Below are positions 44,393-53,691 of a stretch of 59,922 nucleotides of DNA, piece after piece. Under the pieces are notes generated by a model. That model saw only the letters and a list, made by a program, of their open reading frames with translations, searched no databases and had not been told where the DNA came from. The translations under genes and the position numbers were made by a program. The stretch's first letter is position 1. Each line of letters starts with the position of its first letter. Source of the DNA: Flavobacteriia bacterium (lineage in GTDB: Bacteria; Bacteroidota; Bacteroidia; Flavobacteriales_D; Crocinitomicaceae); assembly GCA_947462925.1 (NCBI GenBank), contig CANHQP010000021.1:1-59922 (forward strand), written 5' to 3'.

Positions 44393-46270
44393 TTATTTCC
44401 ACATTTGCTCGTCTTCGTCGATATATTCTAGCTCAGCGTCTTTTTCCCAGATTTCCATTTCGCAAGGTTTACAGTTGAACTTCAACTTGTAAATATTTTC
44501 ACCATGCGTCAAAGTCAAAGGTTCAACAACCTTTTCTCCCATGGTGGCTCTTTGGAAACGGGCGCATTTTCCTAATTCGTACTTGACGCAGTATTTGGTT
44601 GTCATTACGCGTGATTTTCCAGGATCCCACTGGATTTCAAATGCTTTTTCAATTTCTGTTACGCCATGACGTTTGTAAAAATCACGCGCCATTTTGTTTG
44701 AAACATTGTATGTAAAATCCAATTCAGTTACAGGATAAGGATGATCTGTTTTCGTAATTTGGTATTCTTCTCTATGATATTCTTTTACACGTACATCAAT
44801 CAAGTTTTCTAAGACTTCTCTGCGGATTTCATTCACTTTTGAAGTAGGTAAAAACCAAAAATCAGCAAAATTCACTTCTATTTCATCCACAACAAACGGC
44901 GTATTTCCGGTTTTGGCCAAGTTTTTCTTGATTTCTTCTAAAATTTGAGCGCCTTTATTAGACGGATTTTTCTCAAATTCAAAACTTGATGTTGTTGTAT
45001 GACCGTCTTCATCCACCACTTGCAAAGTAAATCCTATTTCGGTTTCGGAGAAATTCATTTTTACGCCAATCTTGCGAATTGTCGCATCTTCACGCTCTAC
45101 TAAACGGTTGAAAGCAGCATCTGAATTCCGATAAATTTCGGTTCCAACTTCGATCTCTTTGTAGTTGTTTGGAATTACCAAATTGTTCAAAATAACGTTG
45201 ACTTGCACGCCATCGCCTTCTCCAGCTGGATTGACGAAATACAAACCGTCACCGTTGTTTAATTCTTCTGCATTTTCGATAAAATAACCTTTTGGCGTCA
45301 CTTCAGTAATTTTTCCAATGTATTGTCCTTTCGATTTCGGACTTTCCCACGAACCGATTTTTTCCTTGCGTTTGTTGACAAAATAGTCTGTGTAACCGCG
45401 GTTAAAACTGCGATCCATTTGCGGTTCAAAATTGAAGATCGTTCTTCCAGAAGAAGCTTTGACAAAGTTTTCGTTGTTTTCTAAAAATGCATCCAAACGT
45501 TGACGTAAATAAGAAACGTTATTTTTTACGTAAACCAAATCTTTCAAGCGACCTTCAATTTTAAAAGAGGTAATTCCCACTTCAATCAAATTCGGCAGTT
45601 GATCGCTCAAATCCAAGTCTTTGATTGACAACAAGTGACTGCTTGAAAGCAAAGTTGCACCTGTTCCGTCAGTCAAATTATAAGGCAAACGACAATTTTG
45701 TGCGCAAGATCCTCGATTGGCACTGCGTTCTCCGCCAGCGATACTCATGTAGCAATTTCCGCTGAACGAAACACATAAAGCGCCTGAAACGAAAAATTCA
45801 AGTTCTACATCGGTTGCTTCATGAATGTCTTTGATTTGGTCTAAATTCAACTCGCGTGCCAAAACTACTCGCTGAATTCCAGCGTCTTTCAAAAATTTAA
45901 CGTGTTTTGGATCACGGTTATTGGCTTGGGTACTCGCATGCAACACAATCGGTGGCAAATCCATCTCCAAAATCGCCATATCCTGAATAATGAGCGCATC
46001 GACACCAATGTCGTAAAGTTGATAAATCATCTTTTTGCAATCCGCCAGTTCGTGGTCGTACAAAATGGTATTTACCACCACAAAAACCTGTGCTTTGAAC
46101 AAATGGGCATATTTCACCAACTCAGCAATGTCCTCAATTGAATTGGTTGCATTGGTGCGCGCGCCATACAACGGAGCACCAATATATACCGCATCTGCAC
46201 CTGCATTGATGGCAAACATTCCCTGATACAGATTTTTTGCCGGAGCAAGAATTTCAACTTTTGTCTTCAT
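44393..46270 (-). CDS. Peptidase U32 family protein, RlhA-like
   Basis: The product (625 residues from ATG 46270; an upstream ATG adds seven) starts KVEILAPAKNLYQGMFAINA, a U32 signature, and contains AGADAVYIGAPLYGAR, QDMAILEMDLPPIVLHASTQ and the cysteine cluster GSCAQNCRLPYNL. More cysteines lie near the C-terminus (KYCVKYELGKCARF, FNCKPCEME) and probably bind an iron-sulfur cluster. Length and extra domains fit RlhA (YdcP), which hydroxylates C2501 of 23S rRNA in E. coli, rather than the shorter TrhP. U32 proteins are called peptidases only by tradition. Confidence 0.85.
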   Translation of the reverse strand: MKTKVEILAPAKNLYQGMFAINAGADAVYIGAPLYGARTNATNSIEDIAELVKYAHLFKAQVFVVVNTILYDHELADCKKMIYQLYDIGVDALIIQDMAILEMDLPPIVLHASTQANNRDPKHVKFLKDAGIQRVVLARELNLDQIKDIHEATDVELEFFVSGALCVSFSGNCYMSIAGGERSANRGSCAQNCRLPYNLTDGTGATLLSSSHLLSIKDLDLSDQLPNLIEVGITSFKIEGRLKDLVYVKNNVSYLRQRLDAFLENNENFVKASSGRTIFNFEPQMDRSFNRGYTDYFVNKRKEKIGSWESPKSKGQYIGKITEVTPKGYFIENAEELNNGDGLYFVNPAGEGDGVQVNVILNNLVIPNNYKEIEVGTEIYRNSDAAFNRLVEREDATIRKIGVKMNFSETEIGFTLQVVDEDGHTTTSSFEFEKNPSNKGAQILEEIKKNLAKTGNTPFVVDEIEVNFADFWFLPTSKVNEIRREVLENLIDVRVKEYHREEYQITKTDHPYPVTELDFTYNVSNKMARDFYKRHGVTEIEKAFEIQWDPGKSRVMTTKYCVKYELGKCARFQRATMGEKVVEPLTLTHGENIYKLKFNCKPCEMEIWEKDAELEYIDEDEQMWK

Positions 46271-46349
46271 ACGTGGTACAAAATTCTGCAATTAATTTGG
46301 GGAAAGCAAAAAAAAATAATAATTAAAAGGAATTTCCTATTTCAAAAAA

Positions 46350-46948
46350 TCAAGCCTTCAACTTCTCCAAAATCGGCACAGCCCAAGGAGCAATTTTACG
46401 GTACTCTTTGGAGATTTTTCCATTTTTGGCTCTGAACAGCAATTTGGGTTCTTAGTCTTCTAGTGAATTGTCGTAGAAATAGGATCGGTCAACTTCACTT
46501 GACAAATAAAACCCATTTGCAATAGATTTACTATATCTTGAAATTATTTTGGTAATTGGTACATCGTGTCCACCTCTTAATACGCGGCTAGCAATTCGAC
46601 TAGCGTTAATAGTTGGACTGTTTGTACACACAAAAAAGAAACGAATAAAATATCCTTTTTTTTGGCACGTAAAATGAATTCAATTTTTCCAGTAGATGAC
46701 AATACGGTTTCAAAAATGATGTTTTGACTTTCAGCCAGGCATTTCTCACGAAGTTCGTCACAATAATTCGCTGCTTTTTGCACAGCTTCAAAGGAATTCC
46801 AATCGCCAAAAAGATCGTTGGCAACATTGTCGGGATTGATATAAACTGAATTTTCCTGCCAATCGTGGGTTAATAATTTAGAAGTAATAGAAGTTTTACC
46901 AGAACCATTTGGTCCAGCAATAATGATTAATAAAGGTCGTTTGCTCAT
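46350..46948 (-). pseudogene. Zeta-toxin-like ATP-binding protein, frameshifted and with an in-frame stop
   Basis: The intact N-terminus has a Walker A loop, IIAGPNGSGKTSITSKLL, then YINPDNVANDLF and FETVLSSTGKIEF, as in zeta-toxin kinases of Bacteroidota. After residue 96 the family sequence (FFFVCTNSPTINASRIASRV, then GGHDVPITKIISRY) continues only in another frame, following an A8 run near 46656. In that frame a TAA at 46453-46455 interrupts DNSLED and EPKLLFRA before the final stop at 46350. So two lesions are present: a one-base loss in the A run and a nonsense codon. The toxin is probably inactive. The unshifted frame ends at 46577. Confidence 0.88.
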
Positions 46949-47118
46949 CTTAATTTGAATGTGGCTTTCACTTTTTCAATTTCAAGCAAAATATTATTCT
47001 CAATCAAAATTTTGGTTTTTAATGCATTGATTTTTACTTCAGCAACAACCTCCTTCATCAAATCATTCAATTCTTTGTCGGTGGGTTCATATTGAGGCAT
47101 TAAAATTTTTGTTCGCAT
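46945..47118 (-). CDS. Small partner protein (putative antitoxin) of the zeta-like toxin
   Basis: The product (57 residues from ATG 47118; an upstream ATG at 47139 adds seven) reads MRTKILMPQYEPTDKELND and then a helical stretch KEVVAEVKINALKTKILIENN. It overlaps the zeta-like gene by 4 bp and precedes it, the usual position of a partner antitoxin. I do not recognise the family. It is intact while the toxin gene carries two lesions, which is the state expected after toxin loss. An antitoxin role is inferred from gene order only. Confidence 0.65.
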   Translation of the reverse strand: MRTKILMPQYEPTDKELNDLMKEVVAEVKINALKTKILIENNILLEIEKVKATFKLR

Positions 47119-47184
47119 GATATTCAACTTATTTTTCAAATTTACGAAAATATTTTCAAAGTTAAATTAGTCTAAAACTCAAGT

Positions 47185-48030
47185 TCACTCGCCCATCTCG
47201 CTCCACATTTCAGCGAGTGATTTCACATCTGCGCCAATAGCTTTTCCCAAAAAAAGTGCAAGTGCCATCATTTGAATCGCCAAATCACCGATTTCTGTAA
47301 AATTTATCAAGCAATCAATTTGATTTTGCGCATTTTCATTCAGTAAATTTTGGTGTTCCAAAATAAATTCCTTCGGATCATCAAGTTTAAATACAATATC
47401 AGGCAAAGTCAACAAATCGAGCCACTTCTCTCCTATTCTTTGCGCAAGTTGGTTAGGCGATTCTGACCCCATAGTACGCCATTGGACACGCGTATGAGTA
47501 TCTCCAGAAGTTGCCCAACCAGTGTCTAACAATAACATCAATGCAATGTCTGCAATGTTTTGCATCACTTCTAAATATTCGTCTTGCGCCTGCTCAAATA
47601 GTGTTGTTTGTTGACCTTTTAAATAAGCTTCCACCGACAATTGTGGCAATTCGATCACTTCGGGACAACCATTCAAACAGGGGAATGTTTCGCCTTGAAA
47701 AATGTATTGAATGGTTTCATTTTGAATTTGTCGACCAATTGGAAATAGTCGACAAGCTAGTGGTCTGCCTTCGTGTAAAGAGCAACCAAAATTTTCAATA
47801 TACTGACTGCACGAAGATTTTCCTCTTTCGTCTTTTTCTCCATTAAATTTTAGTAGAATACCACTCCAATCGCAATACAAATCTCGAAAATCGCGGGCAG
47901 CCATTTGCTTTTCAAATGCCAAACGATGCAGCTCCCAAGGATTTAACATGACTTGGTTTCCATGACAACAAGTCCCTTTTCGGTTGCAGGTGAGCGGAAG
48001 TTTTTGGCTTAAATGGAGAATGGTATTCAA
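47185..48030 (-). CDS. YkgJ-family cysteine cluster protein
   Basis: The 281-residue protein has the YkgJ pattern. CNRKGTCCHG (about 15-24) and a later CSQYIENFGCSLHEGRPLAC form the putative metal or Fe-S cluster site, and a third CLNGCPE follows. The C-terminal 150 residues are helical. Some family members are called zinc/iron-chelating proteins, but the function is not established. It is divergent in neither direction and forms a minus-strand single gene downstream of the NTF2-like gene. The cysteines are conserved; nothing is missing. Confidence 0.87.
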   Translation of the reverse strand: MNTILHLSQKLPLTCNRKGTCCHGNQVMLNPWELHRLAFEKQMAARDFRDLYCDWSGILLKFNGEKDERGKSSCSQYIENFGCSLHEGRPLACRLFPIGRQIQNETIQYIFQGETFPCLNGCPEVIELPQLSVEAYLKGQQTTLFEQAQDEYLEVMQNIADIALMLLLDTGWATSGDTHTRVQWRTMGSESPNQLAQRIGEKWLDLLTLPDIVFKLDDPKEFILEHQNLLNENAQNQIDCLINFTEIGDLAIQMMALALFLGKAIGADVKSLAEMWSEMGE

Positions 48031-48086
48031 AACAGGATTATGAAATTAATTATTAATAAATTAGAGAAAATATTTAAAACTAAATT

Positions 48087-48536
48087 TTACTTCTTCCTCA
48101 ACTCTAAGAAATCAACCATCTTTTCATTTTCGATTAGTACATGCAAATCGTAGTGAATAATTTTCCAAGATTTTTTCACCTTTACTAAAATTCCAGTTGC
48201 TCTACATCCATCCATCCAAGTATCCAATTCTTCATCAAACCAAGCTGTTTTTCCATCAGTGGAAAAATTCCATTTCCTGTTTTGCGGTTTAAAATTCCAG
48301 GCTTTTCCTTTCTCGAAATAGGGTTTTGAGAATGTAGCGAAATCAGTTTTGTTCCAACGTTCGTTGGGCGCTGTTCCAATAAAAATGAAACCTTTGTCCA
48401 TGAAATCGAAATACGCATTATAGTCATTTTTTCCAGCTGAAATATGCCATTGATCGACCAATTTGTCTAATTCTGTTTTGTTTGGTGCTCCGATTACAAA
48501 AAAGGACAACACTAACATGAGTGATTTAAAAACCAT
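48087..48536 (-). CDS. Secreted NTF2-like (SnoaL/DUF4440) protein
   Basis: The 149-residue protein has a signal peptide (MVFKSLMLVLSFFVIGAPN) and an NTF2-like cone fold, with TELDKLVDQWHISAGKNDYNAYFDFM, then FIGTAPNERWNKTDFATF and TAWFDEELDTWMDGCRATGI. Family members bind small molecules or have no known activity; no catalytic residue is evident. It is 50 bp upstream of YkgJ on the same strand and may share its transcript. The terminator of the preceding subtilase gene lies just upstream. Confidence 0.85.
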   Translation of the reverse strand: MVFKSLMLVLSFFVIGAPNKTELDKLVDQWHISAGKNDYNAYFDFMDKGFIFIGTAPNERWNKTDFATFSKPYFEKGKAWNFKPQNRKWNFSTDGKTAWFDEELDTWMDGCRATGILVKVKKSWKIIHYDLHVLIENEKMVDFLELRKK

Positions 48537-48551
48537 ATTCTTTCAAATTAA

Positions 48552-48580
48552 AAAGGCTGATTCGATTTGAACCAGCCTTT
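48552..48580 (-). terminator. Intrinsic terminator of the subtilase gene at 48600
   Basis: On the minus strand a 12-bp stem (AAAGGCTGGTTC with GAATCAGCCTTT, one G-T pair) around a 5-nt loop is followed by T residues. It begins 20 bp after the stop codon. Confidence 0.85.
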
Positions 48581-48599
48581 AAAAATAAACTTTTATTTC

Positions 48600-50186
48600 T
48601 TATTTTTTAGATTTCTCTAAAGCAAGACATTTTTTTACTGCAGCATTTACATCAACGACAGATCCAGTAACACTTAAAGTTGCGAAATCAACTTTATCTT
48701 CTGATCCTGGTTTCAATTGTTGAGTTCCCTTGTAAGATTTTGCTGTTGTCAAAATGATATTCTTGATTTCATTCATTGTCAAACTTGGAAAAAAAGATTT
48801 CAACAAAGCCGCCACACCTGCAACCATAGGAGCTGCCATAGAAGTACCGTTCAACTTTTTGTAAGCACTTTGTGGTACAGAATTGTAAATATCATGACCT
48901 GGAGCAAATACATCAACTTTAGTTTGCCCGTAATTAGAAAAATCAGCTGGTAACTTTTCTTTTGGGAAACGAGTTGAAGCTCCAATTGTCAAATATAAAT
49001 CCAATTTTTCTTTTTGGAAAGAATACATGGATGTTGGGAAATTATCATTTACGTCAACATTTGCATTGTCATTTCCTGCTGCATGAACCAATAAAACACC
49101 TTTAGAATCAGCATATTTAAATGCTTCATAAACTTCTTTTTGATTCGAAGAGTATCCTTTACCAAATGACATATTGATTACTTGTGCACCATTATCAACT
49201 GCATAACGAATTGCCATTGCAACATCTTTATCAGCTTCGTCACCATCTGGAACGGCTCTAACAGACATTAACAACACATCGTTTGCAACACCGTCACCAC
49301 CAAGATTATTTCCCCTAACAGCACCAATGATTCCACCAACGTGAGTACCATGCAAAGCATCAGGACCTTCAACGTCGTTGTTTCCGTATTTCACATCGTT
49401 GAAATCATAAGGATTGTCTCCAATAAATTGACGATCATCATAATCTGCATTCAGATTGTAATCAATCATTCCTTTGATTTGATCTAATTGCTCTTTAATA
49501 ACCTCCTCAGTAAGTTCGCCTGTAACCATCGCCATTGCAACCGCCTTGATTTGAACCATTTGTTCGTTATCTGGTTTCCAAGCTTCTAAATCTTTTTTAG
49601 TATATTCAGTTTTACCAATTGCGTTCGAAACCATTCCAGGAACCATTTGCAAAATCATTGGAAGTTGCTCCAATTGAGGTAAATATTCAGAGTATTTATC
49701 TTTATCTTCAGTAATCTCTTTTTTAACTTTTTGAAAAAGCTCATATTCCGCTTTGTCTTCTGCAGAAACCTTTGAAGCGTCCATATTTTCATATTTCCCC
49801 TTCAATTTCGCGTAAATTCTGGTTTTTTCAAGTCTTGCGTGATTTTGATTTGCACCCCCAGCACTCCCTAAAAAATTCCATCCATGAATGTCATCAACAT
49901 AACCATTTTTGTCATCATCAATTCCATTTCCAGCTATTTCTTTGGTGTTTGTCCAGATTTTTCCTTTCAAATCTTCATGCTCAATGTCAATTCCAGAATC
50001 AATGACTGCCACAATGACTGTGGTAGATTTTTTCTTTTTCAAAGATTTGTAGGCTTTTTCAGTTTGCATACCTGAACCACCGCCGTTGTACCAATTCAAT
50101 ACATCTTTATCAACTTGACCAAAAACGACACTTGAAAAACCAAATGCGAAAAAGGAAAAGGACAATCTAACTACTAATTTTTTCAT
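48600..50186 (-). CDS. Subtilisin-family (S8) serine protease with a large insertion
   Basis: The 528-residue protease has a signal peptide (KKLVVRLSFSFFAFGFSSVVFG) and a complete triad: D63 in AVIDSGID, H279 in ALHGTHVGG and S449 in LNGTSMAAP, with N372 (AAGND) as the oxyanion residue. Between D63 and H279 lies a 215-residue stretch rich in helices and charge, far longer than the 32 residues in subtilisin. Related Bacteroidota proteases carry the same insert, whose role is unknown. There is no T9SS sorting domain, so the enzyme is probably periplasmic. The gene is divergent from a second S8 gene. Confidence 0.92.
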   Translation of the reverse strand: MKKLVVRLSFSFFAFGFSSVVFGQVDKDVLNWYNGGGSGMQTEKAYKSLKKKKSTTVIVAVIDSGIDIEHEDLKGKIWTNTKEIAGNGIDDDKNGYVDDIHGWNFLGSAGGANQNHARLEKTRIYAKLKGKYENMDASKVSAEDKAEYELFQKVKKEITEDKDKYSEYLPQLEQLPMILQMVPGMVSNAIGKTEYTKKDLEAWKPDNEQMVQIKAVAMAMVTGELTEEVIKEQLDQIKGMIDYNLNADYDDRQFIGDNPYDFNDVKYGNNDVEGPDALHGTHVGGIIGAVRGNNLGGDGVANDVLLMSVRAVPDGDEADKDVAMAIRYAVDNGAQVINMSFGKGYSSNQKEVYEAFKYADSKGVLLVHAAGNDNANVDVNDNFPTSMYSFQKEKLDLYLTIGASTRFPKEKLPADFSNYGQTKVDVFAPGHDIYNSVPQSAYKKLNGTSMAAPMVAGVAALLKSFFPSLTMNEIKNIILTTAKSYKGTQQLKPGSEDKVDFATLSVTGSVVDVNAAVKKCLALEKSKK

Positions 50187-50428
50187 ATTTTGAGCTTTGA
50201 ATCTATTTTTAGATTACAATTTCTATTTCTGCAACAAATATCAATAAAAAAATGAGATAAATTGAAATATTGTATTTTTTGGTTCATTACAAGTAAAATT
50301 TGGTCAGAATTATGGATAAATGGTAATCATTGCAGTTGGATTTGAAAAAAATCAGTCAACTCTCAGTCTTTTCGTTCATTCGAATCGTTTATTTATTTAT
50401 ATTTACATATTCTTTAAAACTTAAATGG

Positions 50429-52969
50429 ATGAATTCTAAATTATTACTTTTGATCTGTTTGTTTGTTGCACAGCTGTCATACTCTCAAACTGAAAACTTT
50501 AGATTTAAAAAATTACTTGCTGATGATCCGAACTCTCCTGTTTGTTTCGCTATTCAAAATGATGGAAAATCTACCTTGGATTACCTTTTAAAAGAAGAAG
50601 TAAAAGTAAAATACATTACCAAAGAATGGGTGTATGTTACGATGTTACCAACGAAAATTGCGCAAGCAAGAAATTCAGGGCAAATCAAAAATTTCTATTA
50701 TGAATTTTCAAATCCTGTTGCGTTAAATGACAATGATACATCTCGTATGCATCACAATGTGAATCAAGTACATGCAGGTACAAATGGATTACCAGCTCCA
50801 TACACAGGCAAGGATATCATTATTGGTTACGTGGATCAAGGTCTTGATTTCAATCATCCCGATTTCAGAGATATAAATGGACACACGCGCGTTTTGAGAT
50901 ATTGGGATCATACACTTCCAGTAGCTGCAAATACTCCCCAACCTTATGGATATGGTCAAGCTTGGGATTCAACTGATATAGCCAATGGAATTTGCACTAG
51001 TGGAGAAACAACTACAGCTCATGGAACAACAGTGGCTGGTGCTGGTTCAGGAAATGGACTTGCCAATGGTAAAAATAAAGGAATGGCGCCAGATTCAAAA
51101 ATAATTATTGTTGAATCAAATTTCAATTTGCAAAACTGGACTTTGTCAATTGCAGATGCCTGTGATTATATATTTAAAGTGGCAGATAGTTTAGGTTTGC
51201 CTGCTGTTATAAACTTGAGTTTAGGAACCTACTTTGGTTCTCACGATGGGAATGATCCAGCATCAATTTTGATGGAATCCTTGTTGGACGAACATCCTGG
51301 AAGAATCATAGTTGCTGCAGCTGGAAACTCAGGAAACAAAGGAAAATACCATGTACACGGATTAGTTGATAGTGATACTTCTTTCGTTTGGTTAAAAAAT
51401 AATCCTTCTAGTCAAATCGTTCCTAATTCAGTTTATTTTGACCTTTGGGCTGATGAAAGCGAATTTCAAAATGTACAATATGCTTTTGCTGCCGACAAAC
51501 CGGCTCCAAATTATGGATTAAGAGGATATTCAAATTTTCACACAATCGCAGAAACAGCAAATTCTCCTGTGTTGGATACGATTTTCAACGCTGCTGGCCA
51601 ACGTTTAGGAACAATTCAAGCATATTCAGAAATTATCAACGGCGTATTCCACATGGAAGCATTGATTATGAACATCGATTCCACAACTTACAATTTCCGA
51701 TTTGCAACAACAGGTTCTGGAAGTTATGACATGTGGAGCGGCGCTTGGCAAGGAGTGAATGACTTTATAACTATTTTACCATCAGCTACGCAAGTGCCTG
51801 AAATTATCCATTACAACATGCCTGATTCTTTGCAAACCATTGTTTCTTCATGGGTTTGTTCAGAAAAAGTGATTACTGTTGGAAATATGAGAAATCGATT
51901 TTCATATACCAATAACAACAATGGCCCATATGTCCCAACGGATTTAACTCCTCCAGGAAAATTGAGTGTGAATTCCAGTAAAGGTCCATCAAGATTGGGA
52001 GTTATGAAACCTGATATCACTGCAGCTGGTGATGTGACGCTTTCCCCTGCCCCACTATGGTTGCTTGGAAACGCTGCATACAACGGTTTAATTGAGTTGG
52101 GTGGAATGCATGCAGCTAACGGTGGAACTTCGATGGCTTCTCCTGTAATCGCAGGAATTGCTGCGCTTTATTTAGAAAAATGTAATTCCTCAACTTATGC
52201 AGATTTTAAAAAGGATTTGACGAAAAATGCTATAAGTGATGCTTTGACTGGTACAACTCCAAACTATGCTTATGGATACGGTAAAGCAAATGCATTAAAT
52301 ACTTTATTATTCAACGCTGAAATTCAAGGTCCAGATTTTTACTGTGGAACTCCATACAATTTAACTGCGGTCGCTGGAACAGTTGTTAATTCTGCAGATT
52401 GGTCAACAGGCTTTTCAGGAAATCCAGTATTGGTAAATCAATCAGGTCAATTTACAGCAACGAATATTGTCTACAATGGAAATTGCATTACGCAAGCAAC
52501 CGTTGATATCCCGTTAGGTAATATTCCTGCAACACCAACAATTTCTGCAAACGGTAACATTTTGACTGCTTCAACTTCTCCAAATTACCAATGGTATTTA
52601 AATGGAAACATTTTGAATTCAGAAACTGCCCAAACTTCAGCGATCGTAAATGGTGGTGTTTATACTGTTTCAACAACTGGAACAGATGGTTGTGTTGTAA
52701 CGTCCAATCCTTACAACTCATATTTAGGTGTTGAAATCACAGAATTAGAAAATGTTTTTGTTTACCCAAATCCAACTTCTGGAATCGTTAAAATTGATGG
52801 ATTATTTAGCAACGACGCACTAAAAATGTATGACATGCAAGGAAAATCAATTCAAATAAATCCAACTAACAACAATGAAATCAACCTTTCAAACGTTGAA
52901 AATGGAGTATATTTCCTAAGTATTATCAGAAACGAAAAACAATATTATTTTAAAATAATCAGAAATTGA
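50429..52969 (+). CDS. Subtilisin-family (S8) protease with T9SS sorting domain
   Basis: The product (846 residues from ATG 50429, chosen because it begins the signal peptide NSKLLLLICLFVAQLSYSQ) has the S8 triad D136 (YVDQGLD), H198 (TAHGTTVAG) and S568 (GGTSMASPV). AAAGNSGNKGK supplies the oxyanion asparagine. The catalytic domain is interrupted by a beta-rich insert of about 200 residues before GPSRLGVMKPDI. After it come an Ig-like region and a T9SS type A tail (VYPNPTSGIVKIDG). The enzyme is probably secreted or surface-attached. It shares a divergent 240-bp control region with the other S8 gene. Confidence 0.92.
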   Translation: MNSKLLLLICLFVAQLSYSQTENFRFKKLLADDPNSPVCFAIQNDGKSTLDYLLKEEVKVKYITKEWVYVTMLPTKIAQARNSGQIKNFYYEFSNPVALNDNDTSRMHHNVNQVHAGTNGLPAPYTGKDIIIGYVDQGLDFNHPDFRDINGHTRVLRYWDHTLPVAANTPQPYGYGQAWDSTDIANGICTSGETTTAHGTTVAGAGSGNGLANGKNKGMAPDSKIIIVESNFNLQNWTLSIADACDYIFKVADSLGLPAVINLSLGTYFGSHDGNDPASILMESLLDEHPGRIIVAAAGNSGNKGKYHVHGLVDSDTSFVWLKNNPSSQIVPNSVYFDLWADESEFQNVQYAFAADKPAPNYGLRGYSNFHTIAETANSPVLDTIFNAAGQRLGTIQAYSEIINGVFHMEALIMNIDSTTYNFRFATTGSGSYDMWSGAWQGVNDFITILPSATQVPEIIHYNMPDSLQTIVSSWVCSEKVITVGNMRNRFSYTNNNNGPYVPTDLTPPGKLSVNSSKGPSRLGVMKPDITAAGDVTLSPAPLWLLGNAAYNGLIELGGMHAANGGTSMASPVIAGIAALYLEKCNSSTYADFKKDLTKNAISDALTGTTPNYAYGYGKANALNTLLFNAEIQGPDFYCGTPYNLTAVAGTVVNSADWSTGFSGNPVLVNQSGQFTATNIVYNGNCITQATVDIPLGNIPATPTISANGNILTASTSPNYQWYLNGNILNSETAQTSAIVNGGVYTVSTTGTDGCVVTSNPYNSYLGVEITELENVFVYPNPTSGIVKIDGLFSNDALKMYDMQGKSIQINPTNNNEINLSNVENGVYFLSIIRNEKQYYFKIIRN

Positions 52970-52991
52970 TTGTAAAACGTCTAGAACTTCT

Positions 52992-52999
52992 TATTTTTG
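52992..52999 (+). promoter_or_regulatory. -7 box TATTTTTG upstream of the DUF5606 gene
   Basis: An exact TAnnTTTG match lies 19 bp before the ATG; a TTG that could be a -33 box lies around 52966. Confidence 0.6.
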
Positions 53000-53018
53000 G
53001 CGCAAATAAATTAAAAGA

Positions 53019-53606
53019 ATGAATTTAACAGGGATAATTGCAATTTCAGGTCGTGCAGGCCTATACAAAGTAGTAGCTCAAGGAAAAAATAATTTAATTG
53101 TTGAATCTTTGGAAGATAAAAAACGTTTTCCAGCATATGCTTCTGACAGAATTTCAGCACTTGAAGATATCAGTATCTATGCATACGATGAGGATGTTGC
53201 TTTGAAAGTTATTTTTGATTCTATTTATACTAAGGAAAATGCTGGAATGGCGCCTTCTCACAAAGAAGACAAAAAACTACTTGAAAATTATTTGTTGGAA
53301 ATTCTACCTAATTACGATCAAGAAAGAGTTTATATCTCTGATATCAAAAAACTTTTTCAGTGGTACAATTTACTTCACAAAGCTGGCGAATTAAACAAAG
53401 CGGAAGAAGTGAAAGATACTGCTGCTGAAACTGTTGAAACGACAGAAAAAGAAGCAACAGCTGAAACTAAAGAAAAGAAAGCTCCTGCAAAGAAAGCACC
53501 GGCAAAGAAGGCAACTGAAAAACCAGCAACTCCTAAAGTTACTGCAAAATCAGCCGGAACTAAAAAAGTTGCTGCACCTAAATCAGGAACAAGCAGAGGA
53601 AAATAA
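53019..53606 (+). CDS. DUF5606 protein with lysine/alanine-rich tail
   Basis: The 195-residue protein starts NLTGIIAISGRAGLYKVVAQ, the start of the Bacteroidota DUF5606 family, with a helical core to about residue 125 (KKLLENYLLEILPNYDQERVY). The last 60 residues are low complexity and basic, with KKAPAKKAPAKKA and KSGTSRGK, like histone H1- or HU-type tails, so nucleic acid binding is possible. Its function is unknown. A strong terminator follows the gene. The tail is expected to be disordered. Confidence 0.88.
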   Translation: MNLTGIIAISGRAGLYKVVAQGKNNLIVESLEDKKRFPAYASDRISALEDISIYAYDEDVALKVIFDSIYTKENAGMAPSHKEDKKLLENYLLEILPNYDQERVYISDIKKLFQWYNLLHKAGELNKAEEVKDTAAETVETTEKEATAETKEKKAPAKKAPAKKATEKPATPKVTAKSAGTKKVAAPKSGTSRGK

Positions 53607-53625
53607 TTAAATACTTACAAAATGT

Positions 53626-53676
53626 AAACGAGGATTGAAAATTGAGTTAGCTCTTTTACAATCCTCGTTTTTTTTT
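53626..53676 (+). terminator. Intrinsic terminator of DUF5606, next to the pepF start
   Basis: A perfect 12-bp stem (AAACGAGGATTG at 53626-53637 with CAATCCTCGTTT at 53659-53670) has a 21-nt loop and a run of nine further T. It ends 15 bp before the pepF ATG at 53692. Confidence 0.9.
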
Positions 53677-53691
53677 ACTCAAAATCTAGAT

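Noticed and set aside
53635-53691. Longer start (53635) for pepF
   Set aside because: It lies within the DUF5606 terminator; ATG 53692 starts the family sequence.
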